A stretch of 64,000 nt of DNA from Homarus americanus (taxonomy: Eukaryota; Arthropoda; Malacostraca; Decapoda; Nephropidae), in assembly GCF_018991925.1 (NCBI RefSeq), contig NW_024742338.1, forward strand, positions 4,561,594 through 4,625,593, in the 5' to 3' direction. Below, piece after piece: positions 1-12,804 of the stretch; the first letter of the stretch is position 1; every line of letters starts with the position of its first letter. Below the pieces are notes generated by a model. That model did no database searches and was not told the origin of the DNA. It worked only from the letters and a program-made list of their open reading frames with translations. Position numbers and translations under genes: made by a program.

Positions 1-244
1 TTATCAGTTTTCAACACTTACTATAGAATTGGTGTTAAATGTTGGAAAAATTGTCTTGTAAACTCTACAAGGCTGTGAGAGGTTTTAAGTTGTACGGGTG
101 ACTGTAATTTGTCCAGTAAATACAGCCCGATAACTGCGCCCAAGATGCCGATATTTATTTAATTTATTTCCTTCTCTCTCTTTCCTTCATCATATGTTTT
201 ATTATAATTGTTGTATAAGTCATAACACACTTCTCTCTCTACAG

Positions 245-618
245 ACACCGAGTGTAAGGCAGCGATCGAGGACAACACGTCAACGGAGGAGCCACATATT
301 ACCAGCGCTCTCACCTCCACTACCTCTGCCATCAACACCTCCACTACCTCCTCCTCCACCACAGACAGCCACCACAACCCCAACAGCAGTGGAGGCGGTC
401 AGCAGGATGGGGTGGAGGGACAGGAGGTGAGCACTATAGAACCCAAGAAGCCCTTGCCCATGGCCTTCACCATCGAGTTGGGTGACGCACCGGGTGGCGG
501 CGGCGGCGGCGTTGCCGACCTCAGCGTAGCCAAGAAGTTGGACATAACCGCCTCTATCAGCAAGTGGGCTCCCAAACACAGACGTAACCTGAGTCTGACC
601 AAAGTCGAAGAACACAAG
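245..618 (+). CDS. CEP170: CEP170 internal exon (Ser/Thr-rich, then AFTIEL block)
   Basis: The acceptor is a CT-rich tract ending CTCTACAG at 244 and the donor is AAG|GTGAGT at 619. The exon enters with two bases left over from the previous codon and leaves in phase 0. The first half encodes a low-complexity Thr/Ser/His/Asn stretch, then PMAFTIELGD, a six-glycine run, and a basic end, SISKWAPKHRRNLSLTKVEE. AFTIE-type strings are known from CEP170 proteins. The Gly run comes from a GGC repeat and could vary in length. There is no start codon at the left boundary, so this is an internal exon. Confidence 0.8.
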
Positions 619-1377
619 GTGAGTCCTGGTGGGTGTTTTTGGTGACCCAGGTTGAGGTCCCTGTTATATTGTAAGTGCTCAGACCGTATGAACTGGAGTA
701 TCACGGGTTAGGGTCAGCTTTAGTGACCTTGGTAAAGAACGCTTAAAGGCCACCTTGAATGACCCGTGTGTCAGCATAAGTGACCTGTATATGGTAGGTC
801 AGCCGTGATGAACCATGGCTGGAAATACTTGGAAAACACATTGAAAGGTCAACCTGACCTTCAGTTGTTTTTGCTAATAAAGTTCCCTAAAAGAGCAGAC
901 ACCCTCAACTGTCGCTTCACTTGAGTGTGTTGGTCATCTGGAGTTGTCAGGTCAAAGGTCAACCATGAGAACAGGTCATAGGAGGGTCACGATGACAACC
1001 AGTAACTCTCAAAGAAACGTAAAATATTTTTGTATTTAGTGTAGTATGGTTCGTGTCGTTTGATTACAGCTCCGTTCTTAGGTGAGAGCATTGATGTGAC
1101 AGTTCATTTACCAGTTATATTTCAATTAACTGTGATAGAGGGATTATGTTCAGAGCTGCAACTGTTAATTTACCAATTATATTCTAATTTCCTGTGAACT
1201 GTTATAGGGGCAGTGTTTAGATAGTGTAACTGCTTTTCACCCAATATGTCCCAAGTAACTGGTGTGTAGGGGCAGTGTTCAGGGAATTATAACTGTATTT
1301 CTAACACACGAACACTTTTACTAACTAAAAAGCTCAACTAACACAGTCTACTAACATTTTTCTCCGACACTGTGCAG
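619..1377 (+). other. intron
   Basis: GT at 619-620 and AG at 1376-1377. I see no further gene, repeat or RNA in it. Confidence 0.7.
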
Positions 1378-1449
1378 GTGGTGGAGAATTTCTTTGACGA
1401 GAATGGCAACTCACGGGCCAAGCGACGCAGCACCATCAGTCGCCTTGAT
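1378..1449 (+). CDS. CEP170: CEP170 internal exon, 24 codons
   Basis: Acceptor GTGCAG at 1377 and donor GAT|GTGAGC at 1450, phase 0 at both ends. It encodes VVENFFDENGNSRAKRRSTI followed by SRLD. The basic RAKRRSTIS string is a plausible basophilic kinase site. It joins the preceding exon in frame (HK|VVEN) and the next exon at 14680 (RLD|KVEE). Confidence 0.8.
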
Positions 1450-2887
1450 GTGAGCCACCACTAACTCTCTCTCTCTCTCTCGCTTTATTTACGGGTCCTC
1501 CTGTAGGACGAAAACCACCTAAACGAACTTAACCATAGTTAACGTAGACCCGTATATTTTTGTTTTTGCATTTAGTTCTTGTTTTTTCTCATTAAAATCT
1601 TACGATTGAAAATCGTGAAAATATTCCCAATAAGAGAATTTTACTGTTATTTTTATTTATTAATTTTATCTTCTTATATCCACTCGGGAAAATTAAACCT
1701 TTAATGTGAAACATTAAGTGAGAAAATAATAAGTATATCCTTTAAAAAATACAAACACGATTTTTTCAAGGTTAATTGGAGCTGTTATTATTGCTTAAGT
1801 TCATTTATGTGGTTTTCGCATTTTAGGAGTTTTTGTTGTTTTTATCCTTTGTTTACCTCCAGCGTACATGCTGTCCTCTCAAAGTTGACGTGTGAGCTGC
1901 GACGCACCACTATGGGGGCCTCTGATAGCAACTTTTAATATGTACCGTACAGTTTGCTGTTAGTATATGGGTTACGGAGTCCCTTTATGGGTTTAGTGAG
2001 TGTGGCGCTAAACTGTTGTCTGGGCGTGTGTGTATGTGTACAGGAGACAGACTATAACATCTGTACACGCATAAGTTCTTAATTTACACGCACAGAGTCC
2101 ACTATTAACGTCCCGTATACACACCCAGGCTTAAAAATAGCACCCTGCCGCCTCTGAACTGCTAAAGTGACCCCTTAATACTCAGACTATAACCTGTCTT
2201 CCCTATACTACGACGCAACACAGTTCAACCCGGGTGAGTGTGTGTGTGTGTGTTGGTCAAGTTATAACTCTGGACATACTGCTCAAATCACCGCAACTTT
2301 GAGATCTCTCTGTGTTGTTTAACTTCTCTGTTGCTTCTTCGTCACTTTTTAATTTAATAATATCTAGTTATATTAAGCGTATTAAAAATTAAGTTTTTTG
2401 TCGTAGCTTGATTCAATTTTGTTTTTATTATATTTTCCCTAAATTTATTTGGTTGGAATATTTCGATTTGTAATGCGTAACAATGTTTAAACAGATTGAT
2501 GTGAGATTGTCCACATTTTGATTTAATCACTTAAGAATATTATCTGATCTATACATACTTTCCTTTGCATGTTAGTGTTACAGTTATCCCCAGCCAGGAT
2601 TCGAGCCTTGGCTGGGCCTGGTTGTAACATTATCCAATATTTTGATGATAGAAAAATATTCGACTTAAGAGTGCTTTGAAATGTAATGCTTGTAGACACT
2701 GATAGCCTCATTTGTGTTAAGAGAATTCGTTTTTTTATGGTTTAGTTTTTTATCTTTAAATATGGCAGTCATTTATTTAGAGCCTGTGTGTGCAGTGGGG
2801 GGTAAGCTACTGTTGCCGTTTACAGTTGTAGACAAAATTTCACGGACGATTTTGTCATTATCTGACAACGGTTACGTACAGGATTAC

Positions 2888-3010
2888 GATCACCTGAAGA
2901 ATCTCCACCCCAGCTTATTTCACCTAAAGATTAACCTCCCTAACGCTAATCTAACCTAACTTATCCTTATCCTCCCAAATAGCGTTAGGATGGTTAATCT
3001 TTAGGTGATT
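2888..3010. repeat. inverted-repeat MITE, copy 1
   Basis: Imperfect inverted repeat. The clearest paired arms are 2921-2949 (CACCTAAAGATTAACC...) and 2981-3008 (...GGTTAATCTTTAGGTG). A related and more complete copy sits at 46336-46484. It has no coding capacity. Superfamily unknown. Confidence 0.7.
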
Positions 3011-3179
3011 CTTTAGGTATTCCAAGGCTAACACCCTAACTGAGATTGTGTTAAAGAGTGCCCGAAGAGTCTCCAGTCTGAGTTAAATGACACAGTTCTT
3101 CAAGTTAGTTTCATAGTCTCAGATGACTGTCAAATGGGGCCTGGTCCTACTAGGCTTCACAAGTATACCAATTTACTAG

Positions 3180-3413
3180 GCAGGGGCGGATCCTGGGGGT
3201 CCGGACCCTCCCTTTTCATCAGAAATTCCAATCCCTTTTAATGCAGTATTGTACTCAGGCATTTTTGTATAGTAAAGAGTAATTACTATTGACCTCAGAA
3301 TATCTCTAATATCAAGTGCACATGGCTTAAAAATTCCCATATTGGTCAGCGACCCCCCAACCCCCCAGCTGGATAGGCTCACCATGTTCCTACAACTTCT
3401 TGGATCCGCCCCA
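3180..3413. mobile_element. hAT-like non-autonomous element
   Basis: The ends form an inverted repeat: CAGGGGCGGATCC at the left and GGATCCGCCCC at the right. Ends of this type are common in animal hAT MITEs. I could not match an 8-bp target duplication, and there is no transposase, so the class call is tentative. Confidence 0.5.
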
Positions 3414-3628
3414 GTTAGGATTGGGTTTCAGTCTTTTTAGTTAGTTGACAGCCCCAATGGTTCCAAGTGCTATTGGGTCCCAATCCTAGTCTTTAAGCAA
3501 TGGGATTCCTTTTGATCTCGATAAAGTTCCTCTCCGGCGGAGTAATACATAACTTGAAGCTCGCTGGTCAACATTCACAAACTCACTCTGGTAAATGATT
3601 TTAAAATGTGGCTTTACTATATTTGGTG

Positions 3629-3637
<9 letters not shown>

Positions 3638-3665
<28 letters not shown>
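3638..3665. repeat. (GT)n microsatellite
   Basis: About 14 GT units. Confidence 0.9.
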
Positions 3666-3667
<2 letters not shown>

Positions 3668-3788
3668 TCATTAGTTGCGTTTTCCATTTTGTTTGTTTAT
3701 TATAGTGACCCTGCGTTTGACGGGAAAACAAAGTAAATAAAAGGTTTAGATTTTAGTAAATATCTCTTTGCATGTCATTGCGTGTTTT

Positions 3789-3889
<101 letters not shown>

Positions 3890-5619
3890 ATAGTATAGTT
3901 TATTCCTAAACTGCATGCTTGTGTTCTAACCTTAATCCCAATATTTATAGTAAAATAAATTTCTTGATCCGTCTATGTACATTTCCCCCGCCCATTGATA
4001 GCGTTGTCAATTATCTTTTATTGTATATTTCGCACATCTAATGTTGGAAAGTCTTTGCTGTGTCTCTTTACACGGTGTTGTATTTATGTACTGCCTCACT
4101 AAAATGTATCAAGGGGTTTTCACCCCTATTAACAGTGTTTCCAATTCTGCTGCGCCCCATTGGCAGTCTTCTCATGTCTTTTTCTGTGCCTGTTTAGTCT
4201 TAGTTTTACCTAAATACAATAAACAGCCTTTCCTCCTGCTTGTGTTAAACAATGTTGCCAGAAATCTTTGTCGTGAGTGAAGTCAGGTAAGAAAGTCTTC
4301 TCTTCCCACCTGTAGTAGCACTGTTCACTGAGGTCTTTTAATCAGGTATGTCTTTATCACTATTATCGGTGTAGTCAGGTATCTGTACCCCTTATCTACG
4401 GTGACTGGCTCTTGGAGTCTTGAGAAGGAGAGGTAATCAATCTGGCAATACTGTGTCAGTGTTTACATTTTACACAATCAGCTGATACATTGCGAACACA
4501 CCGAGATTGTTTTCTGTTATCTCCAGGGGAAAGATGTCTCATATACTTGTTTTTATTGTCATATATATGAAAAACCAAGTACAACGGGGGCATGAAACGA
4601 CTTGTTCAATTTTATTTTTTATTTTTATGGACACATAACGCTGCGACAATTATACACCGGCATTTTTTTGTGTTTATAGTGCGTTATAAATATCTGAGTT
4701 CATACCCAACGCAACAGGTTCCTCTTGAGAGATGAGAACGATAGTGATTCCCCCTTCTCTCTCTCTTAGACCCGTTAGGAGTCATCACAGGTAACATTAC
4801 CCGCTATCGTCTCTCGTTAGCTTTCATTTACGAGCCATCGCTACTGTATCTTTTGTCAGCCGTCATCCAGGAAACCGCACTAGCCCTCTCGATAGCTGTC
4901 ACCCAGGTGGCATCTCTACAGAAGTTTTGGTAAGATTCCCTCCTAATTGGTTAACATGTCTAGTTAAGCCCGTAGTCTAAGGTTCATTTATGGTTTTCGA
5001 TGTTGTGTAAATAATGTAATGGATATTCATCATGTCAGCCTTGAGAATTCAGGCTTATATTCGTGTGTTTATAAATACGAATCGATGTAAAAACTTATAA
5101 TTCAGAAACTGCATAAGACTGTGGTCTTAGGTTAGGCCAAATATTTTAGATATATTCGCAAGGTTGTAGTTGCCGAGAGAAAACGTGTGAGCTGTGTGGC
5201 GTGGAGAGGAATAACATTGCTCACCGAGGCAGCCATGTCACTCGAACGACTAAATAGAAGTACTGTATTCCGTTCAGATGGCAGACACGTCAGCTCAACC
5301 TAGCGGACAGGAAGTGGGCGGAGATGATGCCCTCTGGGCTTGAGAGGTCGATGATAGGGATTAAAAAGTGTGAGAGAGAGGATCGGAATGACGAGCACAC
5401 AGCTGTATTGGTTCAAATTATCGAGGATGTCTGTCATGTACAGCGAACCTTATTCCTCATTTACATGCCAACATAGTGCGATTCTCGCATTTAAGATGAC
5501 ACTGGCAGAAACTGGTTATGTGATCAGTCATGCACCCATACGTGAGCACCCATAAAGCATTATTGAGCGAACTTGTTTAACCTGCGGAATGTTGTTGCGT
5601 GACTCGATGGGTGTGAGGC

Positions 5620-5690
5620 GGCCGGGAGGGGAGGGGTGGCCGGGGTTGGTTGGACCTGATTGTGGGAGGGGAGGGGAGGGGCGGGGCGGT
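5620..5690 (+). other. G-rich block with G-quadruplex pattern
   Basis: Two clusters of G4 runs: GGGAGGGGAGGGGTGGCCGG near 5624-5643 and a second cluster of GGGAGGGGAGGGG type followed by CGGGGCGG at 5667-5688. The surrounding 5.1-5.8 kb is GC- and CpG-richer than the rest of the intron. It could be an internal promoter region, but no exon was identified here. Confidence 0.5.
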
Positions 5691-5934
5691 AGTGAAGATG
5701 AGTCATTACACGTACTTCTTGCCACGAGGAGATTCCTTGCTAATGTCATATTTTGTTTTATGTCGGAGTCCTGGGCAATGAGTACGTCTCGGTAATGTGA
5801 GAGGCAGGTAAGACGAGGAAAAATATATGCAGGTAACCGAAATATATTTTAAACCTTGGAGGACGGTGGTTATAAACTATAGCATTATTATTTTATTTTA
5901 CTTTTTATTATAAATTTTATTTACTATGAATAAT

Positions 5935-6019
5935 TATTACATTTTCGCCCCCAGGCCCTGATGTGGGTCAGTGACCTGTGCCCGGGTGGGCAAATCCCCC
6001 CCCCCCCCCAAAAAAAAAA
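5935..6019 (+). repeat. dispersed repeat fragment with A tail, copy 1
   Basis: Shares CAGGCCCTGATGTGGGTCAG and its flanks with 8635-8709. Both copies start after an AT-rich stretch and end in a C run then an A run, as a short retroposed element would. Class unknown. Confidence 0.6.
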
Positions 6020-6254
6020 ATTCACCTAGAGTTTTAACCATCGTCCTCAGAGGATTAAACCATGGTCTTGAATTACATTATACCATCTCCTGAAAGTGTT
6101 AAACTCGTCCTCCTTAGTAGTGTGTGTGTGTGTTACACACAAAGAACGACACAGTATGCAGGAATTTTAATGGTGGTGGGGAAGGTGTATACTTGTGATA
6201 ATGGCCCATGTTACTCTTATTAATATTTAACTACAACATAACACACGGGGCTAC

Positions 6255-6450
6255 TGGCGATGGTGGTTGTGGCGTTGGTGTTGATCGTGGTTGGGGTATA
6301 CATGTCTGGTGATGGAAGTGGTGATTGATGGTGATGGTAGTGGTGCTAATGATGGTGGTAGTGGTGCTGATGATGGTGGTAGTGGTGCTGATGATGATGG
6401 TAGTAGTGGTGATGGTAATAGTAGTAGTAATGATGGTAATAGTATAAATA
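6255..6450 (+). repeat. GAT/GGT trinucleotide-based minisatellite
   Basis: Imperfect array of GATGGTGGTAGTGGTGCT-type units. The open frames across it are products of the repeat. Confidence 0.85.
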
Positions 6451-6929
6451 TTGGTGGTGGGCTTCAAAGAGTAACCAACCAACCTCCCACCATTGATAAT
6501 ATCCTCTTGGTCCCACCTAAACTAGCGTCTTCCCTTGTCGCCATACCTCTCACTATCACTTGTTTTTCTATCTTGCTATTCGCAATCGTCATCACCGCCA
6601 CTATTAATATCTCCACGTCAAATTCACCAGTATTAACTATCTTGTTTTTAGTCTATTAGGGTTCATTATTTTTACGAAGACTGTATATATTTTTGTTTAT
6701 CGGGTCAAAATCGTCAATATGAACAATAACAATAATATTACTAGCAAAAAAAAAAGACCGCCTCGACCAAACCTAAACATGATGGGTGATGGTGCTATGG
6801 CTTCATACTCAGGGCCGTGTGTAGTGTGTCCCCCCTACTCGTTCTTCCGACCTTGTCTGGGGCTTCCTTCTTGTTACTTTTGTCTACTGATGTACACAGT
6901 TTAGTAAGTATTTGGGTATCCTGGAAATC

Positions 6930-7470
6930 CCTGGGTGTGTAGAACCAGAGTCTTAAGTTGATGTTGTTATAGAACCAGGGACTCTGAGCACGTGTCCAAG
7001 GTCTCCAAGCATGTGCAAGAAGAGAACCAAGGTTTCCAGCTCGTGGAAATGTAGAACCAAAATCTCCAATTACAAATATCGAAACAAGGTCTCCAAGCAC
7101 GTGTGAATATAGAACCAGTGTCCAAGTACATGGAAATTTAGAACCGAGGTTTCCAAGCACGTGTAAATATAGAACCAGTCTCCAAGCACGTGAGATATAG
7201 AACCAAGGTCGCCATGCACGTAGAAATATAGAAGCAATTTCTGAGCACGCCGAAATATAGAACCAGAATCTCCAAATACGTGTAGATATAAAACTGGTTT
7301 CTAAGCACGTGGGAATGTAGAACCAAGGTGTTCCAGTACGTGGATTATCGAACCTGAGTCTCAGCATGTTGATTACTAGAACCAGGGTCTCAGCAGGTGA
7401 AAACACATGGGAATATGGAACCAAGGTATTATAACACGTAAAAATATAGAACCAGGGTCCCAAGGGCACA
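6930..7470. repeat. diverged ~30-bp minisatellite
   Basis: Around 17 degenerate units of the form AATATAGAACCAAGGTCTCC followed by AAGCACGTG. Units differ by many substitutions and indels, so the array is old. A 265-residue minus-strand frame (7592-6795) is an artefact of it. Confidence 0.85.
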
Positions 7471-8548
7471 TAACCGTAGTAGGAGTGTGTGACGAGATTA
7501 AGTGAGGGAGGGAGGGAGGGAGTCAGGTGGAGAGAGACGTCATGGTGATGTTCATTCGGTTGGTAGGTAGGTAGTGGAGTGGACGGTACCATGGAGGAAG
7601 GACCTGTGTGTGCTGGTGCTGTTTGTATATGTTTATTTATCTTTTATTTTAATGTTAGCCTATCCTATTTTCATGTTGATTTAGTCGTGAATTTATTGTT
7701 AGTATTTATTACCTTTAAAAATATTTGTTATTTTGCCTTTGTTAAGTGCATAAAATATTGTTGGAATATCATGTCTGTTTTTGTTATTTTTATTGCCAAT
7801 ATTATTTGTTTTTTATTTAAGGTGTTGTTATTGTTTTAAAGTTATAATGACGTTTTTTATTGTTATTTGTCATTGTTCTTCTGTTTTGTTGTCAGTATGA
7901 GCTGCAGGTGGTGACGTTTCTGCTTCTGCTGTTTTATTTCACGTCCTGTTACTCTTCGTATTTTATGTGGTTATTATTGACGACTGACCTGCTGCCGATT
8001 TTTCATAAAAAACGATTTTTAAAACGCCGGAATTTCACTGTTTTATAGTGGACACTCGTAGTTTTGGCAAATGTGTTTAAAAGTGGTTATTTCTAAGTTA
8101 AACCTAATCTAACCGTAGTTGATAAGAAAACAAGCAGCAGGAGCATTGTTAGAAGACCTCTCCAACCTAACCAAAGAAACTTACCTAACCTTACATAACT
8201 TCCTAGCCGTGGGGCACCGCCCCTTGGACTCCTCGTATATTAAACAGAAAGAACTTCTATGGTATGCAGTAATTTTTATGTTTTTTTTTTATGGTAGGCA
8301 GCTCTCAAACAGGGAAGATATTGAAAACATATTGTGTTGTCTATTGGTAGACCCTGCTGCCATACGGCATCACGAAAATTGTGACCAAGTCCCATGTTGC
8401 TGATCTGACTTTCTGCCTCATACACAATTGCAGGGTTTCAATTGTTTCTCTTAATATTGACAACACAACATATATGTCGTTTCTCACTCTTGATTTATTT
8501 TTTGGTTTGTGTATTTATTTATGGTTATTTTTAGTATTATTTTTAATC

Positions 8549-8574
8549 AATTATTATTATTATTATTATTATTA

Positions 8575-8626
<52 letters not shown>

Positions 8627-8640
8627 TACTATTATTATAT
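8549..8640. repeat. (TTA)n microsatellite
   Basis: About 30 TTA units with a few interruptions. Confidence 0.95.
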
Positions 8641-8709
8641 TTTCGTCTCAGGCCCTGATGTGGGTCAGTAACCTGTGCTCAGGTGGGCTAATCCCCGTAA
8701 AAAAAAAAA
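8635..8709 (+). repeat. dispersed repeat fragment with A tail, copy 2
   Basis: Second copy of the element at 5935-6019. It ends in an 11-A run and follows directly on the (TTA)n array. Confidence 0.6.
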
Positions 8710-9474
8710 GCCGTACGACTCCTAACCGAATATTGTCATCAATCGGAGCTGTCAATCTGCTTGGCGGGGGATGCTCCTTCTTAGCCTCATTACCGCTGAG
8801 AAAGACAAAGTAGTGCTCGTCTAGTTGCCTAATTATCTACTTAACAAAGCAATTTCCCCCCAAAATGATTATCATACCAGAACTCGTTGATGAAAATATA
8901 GTAAGAGTATAAACATTGTAACAAATAACACATCAGCGGGTTAGTCATCAATATTAACCATTGTTTCTTATGACTTCATATTTTTCATTAATTTTCTTTT
9001 TAATGTTGCTGTTGTAATTTTCCTTTTTGTATTAACTGTTTTAACGGTGATTTTTAACGGGAGGATGTACAGTACAGTATAATGAATGTGTATATGAATA
9101 CCATTGATGCCATTACAGATATCGAATAATCATGCCGTGAGGACTACAGTGCCAAGAAAACAGTGCTGGAATGTATTCATCGATTTTATAAGCGTAGTGG
9201 AACTTGTGATTTGATAACCGAGACCCACGTTTTGTGCTGGACAACAAGAGCGTCGAAACAAACCTCGGTCATCGAAGAGTGCTTTAACATTAATGCTCCT
9301 GTTTCATAACATTGCCCCTGTATGTTTGGAGCATTTAATAGTGGTGAAGCATACCCACATAATGATGTAAACAATTTCACCAATATATCGGAGTGATTCG
9401 TGGACTTGGTGACTAAAGGGTTGAATTATTAATAAAGTGGACTTGTGTCACGGGAAGAGGTGAGTGGCGGCAGC

Positions 9475-9894
9475 ATGCATTATGGAGGGTTAGTGCAATG
9501 TGCAGACTACTTCAGAAATAAATCCCAGGGTAGCGTGGGCCATAGAAACACTTCTGGCACCAAAATTTGTGGTCAGGGAGATGAGGCATGGAAGTACAGT
9601 GTGCCTGGCAATTCTAATTACAAAAACATTATGTGTGACAAAAAAACAGGGTACAGGAAAGTTGCTCAGGACCTTCATATAAATAGAAGCTTGTCAGTAT
9701 ATAACAGGGGCAACAAAAGCTCTCTGCCAAAGGCCAATGGTAGCAACAGAAACACACTATCTCAGATGAACAGGAGCAAGATAGTTGAGAGAGGAGAGGT
9801 GAGGGTGACCCCGGGCATAAGGATGTCTCCCAAGAAAGTCGACTTCATCAGCTTTATTGCCTGGAGACCGGAGGCCAAACAGCTACCCGTGATA
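9475..9894 (+). CDS. possible alternative first coding exon of CEP170
   Basis: A 140-codon open stretch starts at ATG 9475 and runs to a good donor, ATA|GTAAGT, at 9895. It leaves in phase 0, the same phase needed to join the exon at 14680. It is not repetitive and encodes a basic, Ser/Asn-rich protein with RVTPGIRMSPKKVDFISFIA before a RPEAKQLP end. There is no polypyrimidine tract upstream, so it does not look like an internal exon. A first exon read from an internal promoter fits best. I do not recognise a domain. It could instead be a chance open frame. Confidence 0.45.
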
Positions 9895-10419
9895 GTAAGT
9901 TCTCAGTTGCTGTGAACCCTACTATCCAACGCCAGTGGTACTGTACTGCTAGCTAACCCGATTCTGTACTGTAGTTAGTGCTATGGGCTTGTCTCATAGC
10001 AACAGAATCCTAGTTGTGATGGATAACTTCAACACTTGGGATGTCGTGAATGATGGTGGTGGTAGAAATATCGATAATGTAGTTGAGATTACTGCATAGA
10101 ACAACATTTGGGAAGTTAAATCATGAACATACAGCTTAGTGTGTTATCCAGTGAGGATTATTGTAGTTTGTAAACTATTTAGTATACTGTTATAATACAT
10201 GTACACTTACTTGCCCGTCCCATCTTACCAGTACAGGTACTTGTGGGTAGTGATGGTGTTAGTAGATGCTGGGGTTACGGCTGTGTAATCCAATGGTTCC
10301 TTGGTGACGAGATGCATTGAAAACTTAACCTCATACCCAGCGAATCATTGGAACATTAAGTACTGTATGTAGTTACCTATGCTGGAGCTGAACACTTTGA
10401 TCAGTTAGCTAGCCTTTAG

Positions 10420-10421
<2 letters not shown>

Positions 10422-10497
<76 letters not shown>
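10422..10497. repeat. (CA)n microsatellite
   Basis: About 37 CA units with one interruption, followed by (TAC)n. Confidence 0.95.
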
Positions 10498-10499
<2 letters not shown>

Positions 10500-12186
10500 T
10501 ACTACTACTACTACTTTGCTGTTACTCAGAATCGAGTATGACGATCATATAGCTATGATACAATGATGAGTTATTAAGGATGTCACCTGCATTGGTGAGC
10601 TCTGGGGTGACTAGAGAGGCTGATACGGGACCAGCAGGGTTGTCCACAGATGTTGCATGTGTGGAGGGCTACAGCTAGTGCGGGAGGGGCAGCGGCTGCG
10701 TCCATCTGGCATTAGTGCTTGTCTGCCTCGGTATGCAGTTGGGCTAACTCGAAAGTATTGACACCTTCTTGTGTGGCGTTACAGTGTGGAGTAATCATCT
10801 CCCAGGTGAGGGGGTCGATTTGGCACTTTTTCAGGTTTGTCTTAAGATTATCCTAATACAATGCAGTAGTTTCAGTTGCCTGCCAGCCTTACAAATGCAG
10901 TACGAATGAAAACCTAAAAATATTGAAGGTTAGATATGGACACGGAGGTAGCAGTAAGAGTCCCCCCAATACTGCAGAACAGAAATATGATGATGCACAC
11001 TAGTGAAGCCAAACAAGTCAGTCTTTACACATGAGCTTATACAGTATGTGGCGGAGGGGAAGGAAACCTACCCCTGCCCTTGACTTCCTCGGTCAGGCTC
11101 ATGATGTGTTTTGAACATTCATGGATGTGTTTTGTTAGTGCATGTGTGTGTGTGTGTGTGTGTCTTTGCTCGCTATCTTTGGGTGTAATGTGTGTATTTG
11201 TTTGTTAGTGTGTGTACGTTTCGGTGTTGGTGTATGTGTGTGCATTTATATGATTCAGAATGTATGTGTGTTGAGTGTGCATTTTTTTTTACTTTATGTA
11301 TGTATGTGTGCATAATTTTGTGTGGGTGTGTTATAAACCAAGCACCTCAGAAATCAACAAACTGCCGTGAATATTGAATAACACGTAGAAATGCGTTGTA
11401 AGGAGTTGGTCGAGTTCTGTGCCGTAATATAGGATTTGTTCTTTGGTGATTACCGGGTACCTCTTTTATTATCACATTTACTTATTATTTTACCTTGAAA
11501 CCATTATAATACATTTATTGAAGATGTATACACACAATGGACTATCACTAACACACCTAGAATAAGGCTATTATCAGTTATTATTATTATTATTATTAGA
11601 AACACGGTAGATTGAAAGCCAGGTGAGAATTACACGGTACAGTATTATGATGTCTCTCCCTCCCCTCCCGTCCCATTTTGGCAAACAAATAATAGTAATA
11701 TTGGTAGTAGTAATAATAATACTTCTTCGTGTGACTATCCTCAGGTAGCCTCTTTGTCTCAGCGCCGGGTGAGTTGATATCTTTTAAGAGTGCTCGAGGA
11801 TATCAAGCCTGAGTTCATTATTATTTGTTGCTGAAATATTTTAAGTTTGATATCATAACGTATGGAGTTTTTGATATCATTACTTAATGTTGGTGTGTTT
11901 TTTGTTTATTCCATCATTATGACCTCTCATTATACAGTACTACGTGTTTGTTGCTGCAGTTTTTTTCTCGCTATGGCCTCATATTTTGTTGTTGTTCATT
12001 TCATCAGCACAAAGACATCATCATAATGAGAAATACCACACAACATTTTGCTTATTTCTGTGGTTGTAGATTGTACTTAGTGCATGGTAAGTGTACCTTG
12101 TCTTATGTAACACACTTTTCCTTGCATTTGATAAACTGTATGTGTGTGTACTGTACAGTATACAGTATACAAGTAATACTGTAGTA

Positions 12187-12804
12187 TAGGGGGCCCAAAA
12201 AATTCGCAGGGGTTAGGTTCTCATAATGGCCATGAATTGCCAATTCGCGAATAACATTTGCGGACGGGGGGGAGGATTTTTACTTGTGTACAAAGAAATG
12301 TAGGTATATTCCTTTTGTATTTGCCCTTAGGACAATTATTTCTTTTACCTGTATTGTATATATATGTGTGTGTGTAGACATACACACATACAAATAAATG
12401 ATACTCTAATGAGAAAATACTCTCACAAATAATAAGAAACAATTTTATTAAAAATGTGAGTCTACCCTCAAGTCCATGCTTTACTAATAAAGTAATAAAG
12501 CACGGACTTGAGGTTAGACTCGCATTTTTAATAAATTTGTTTCTGATTATTTGTGAGTATTTTCCCATTATTTTTTATTTGTACTATGTGTTTTATGTGT
12601 GTCTACACACACACACACACACACACATATTTACAATACAGGTAAAGGAAATTACTGTCTGTAGAACGAATGGCTCCCTGTCCCATCCGCAAAAATGCCA
12701 GCAACATTAAAACTACCCACAGACATTCTTGGGTACATCCAGGGTGTCCTCCGCGAATAATAGAGGACCGCAAAATAAAATTTCGCGAACTTGAGGGGCC
12801 CCTG
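12187..12804. mobile_element. TA-flanked foldback MITE, copy 1
   Basis: The terminal inverted repeats are TAGGGGGCCC...AATTCGC at the left and GCGAACTTGAGGGGCCCCTG at the right, flanked by TA. The interior is a large imperfect palindrome (arms about 12345-12485 and 12495-12650). A second copy, in the opposite orientation and lacking the central palindrome, is at 30214-30930. No transposase. The TA target points to Tc1/mariner-type mobilisation. Confidence 0.75.

Noticed and set aside
6795..7592. 265-residue minus-strand open frame
   Set aside because: It reads through a diverged 30-bp minisatellite and has the repeated LYSHVL/WFYIS pattern expected from it.
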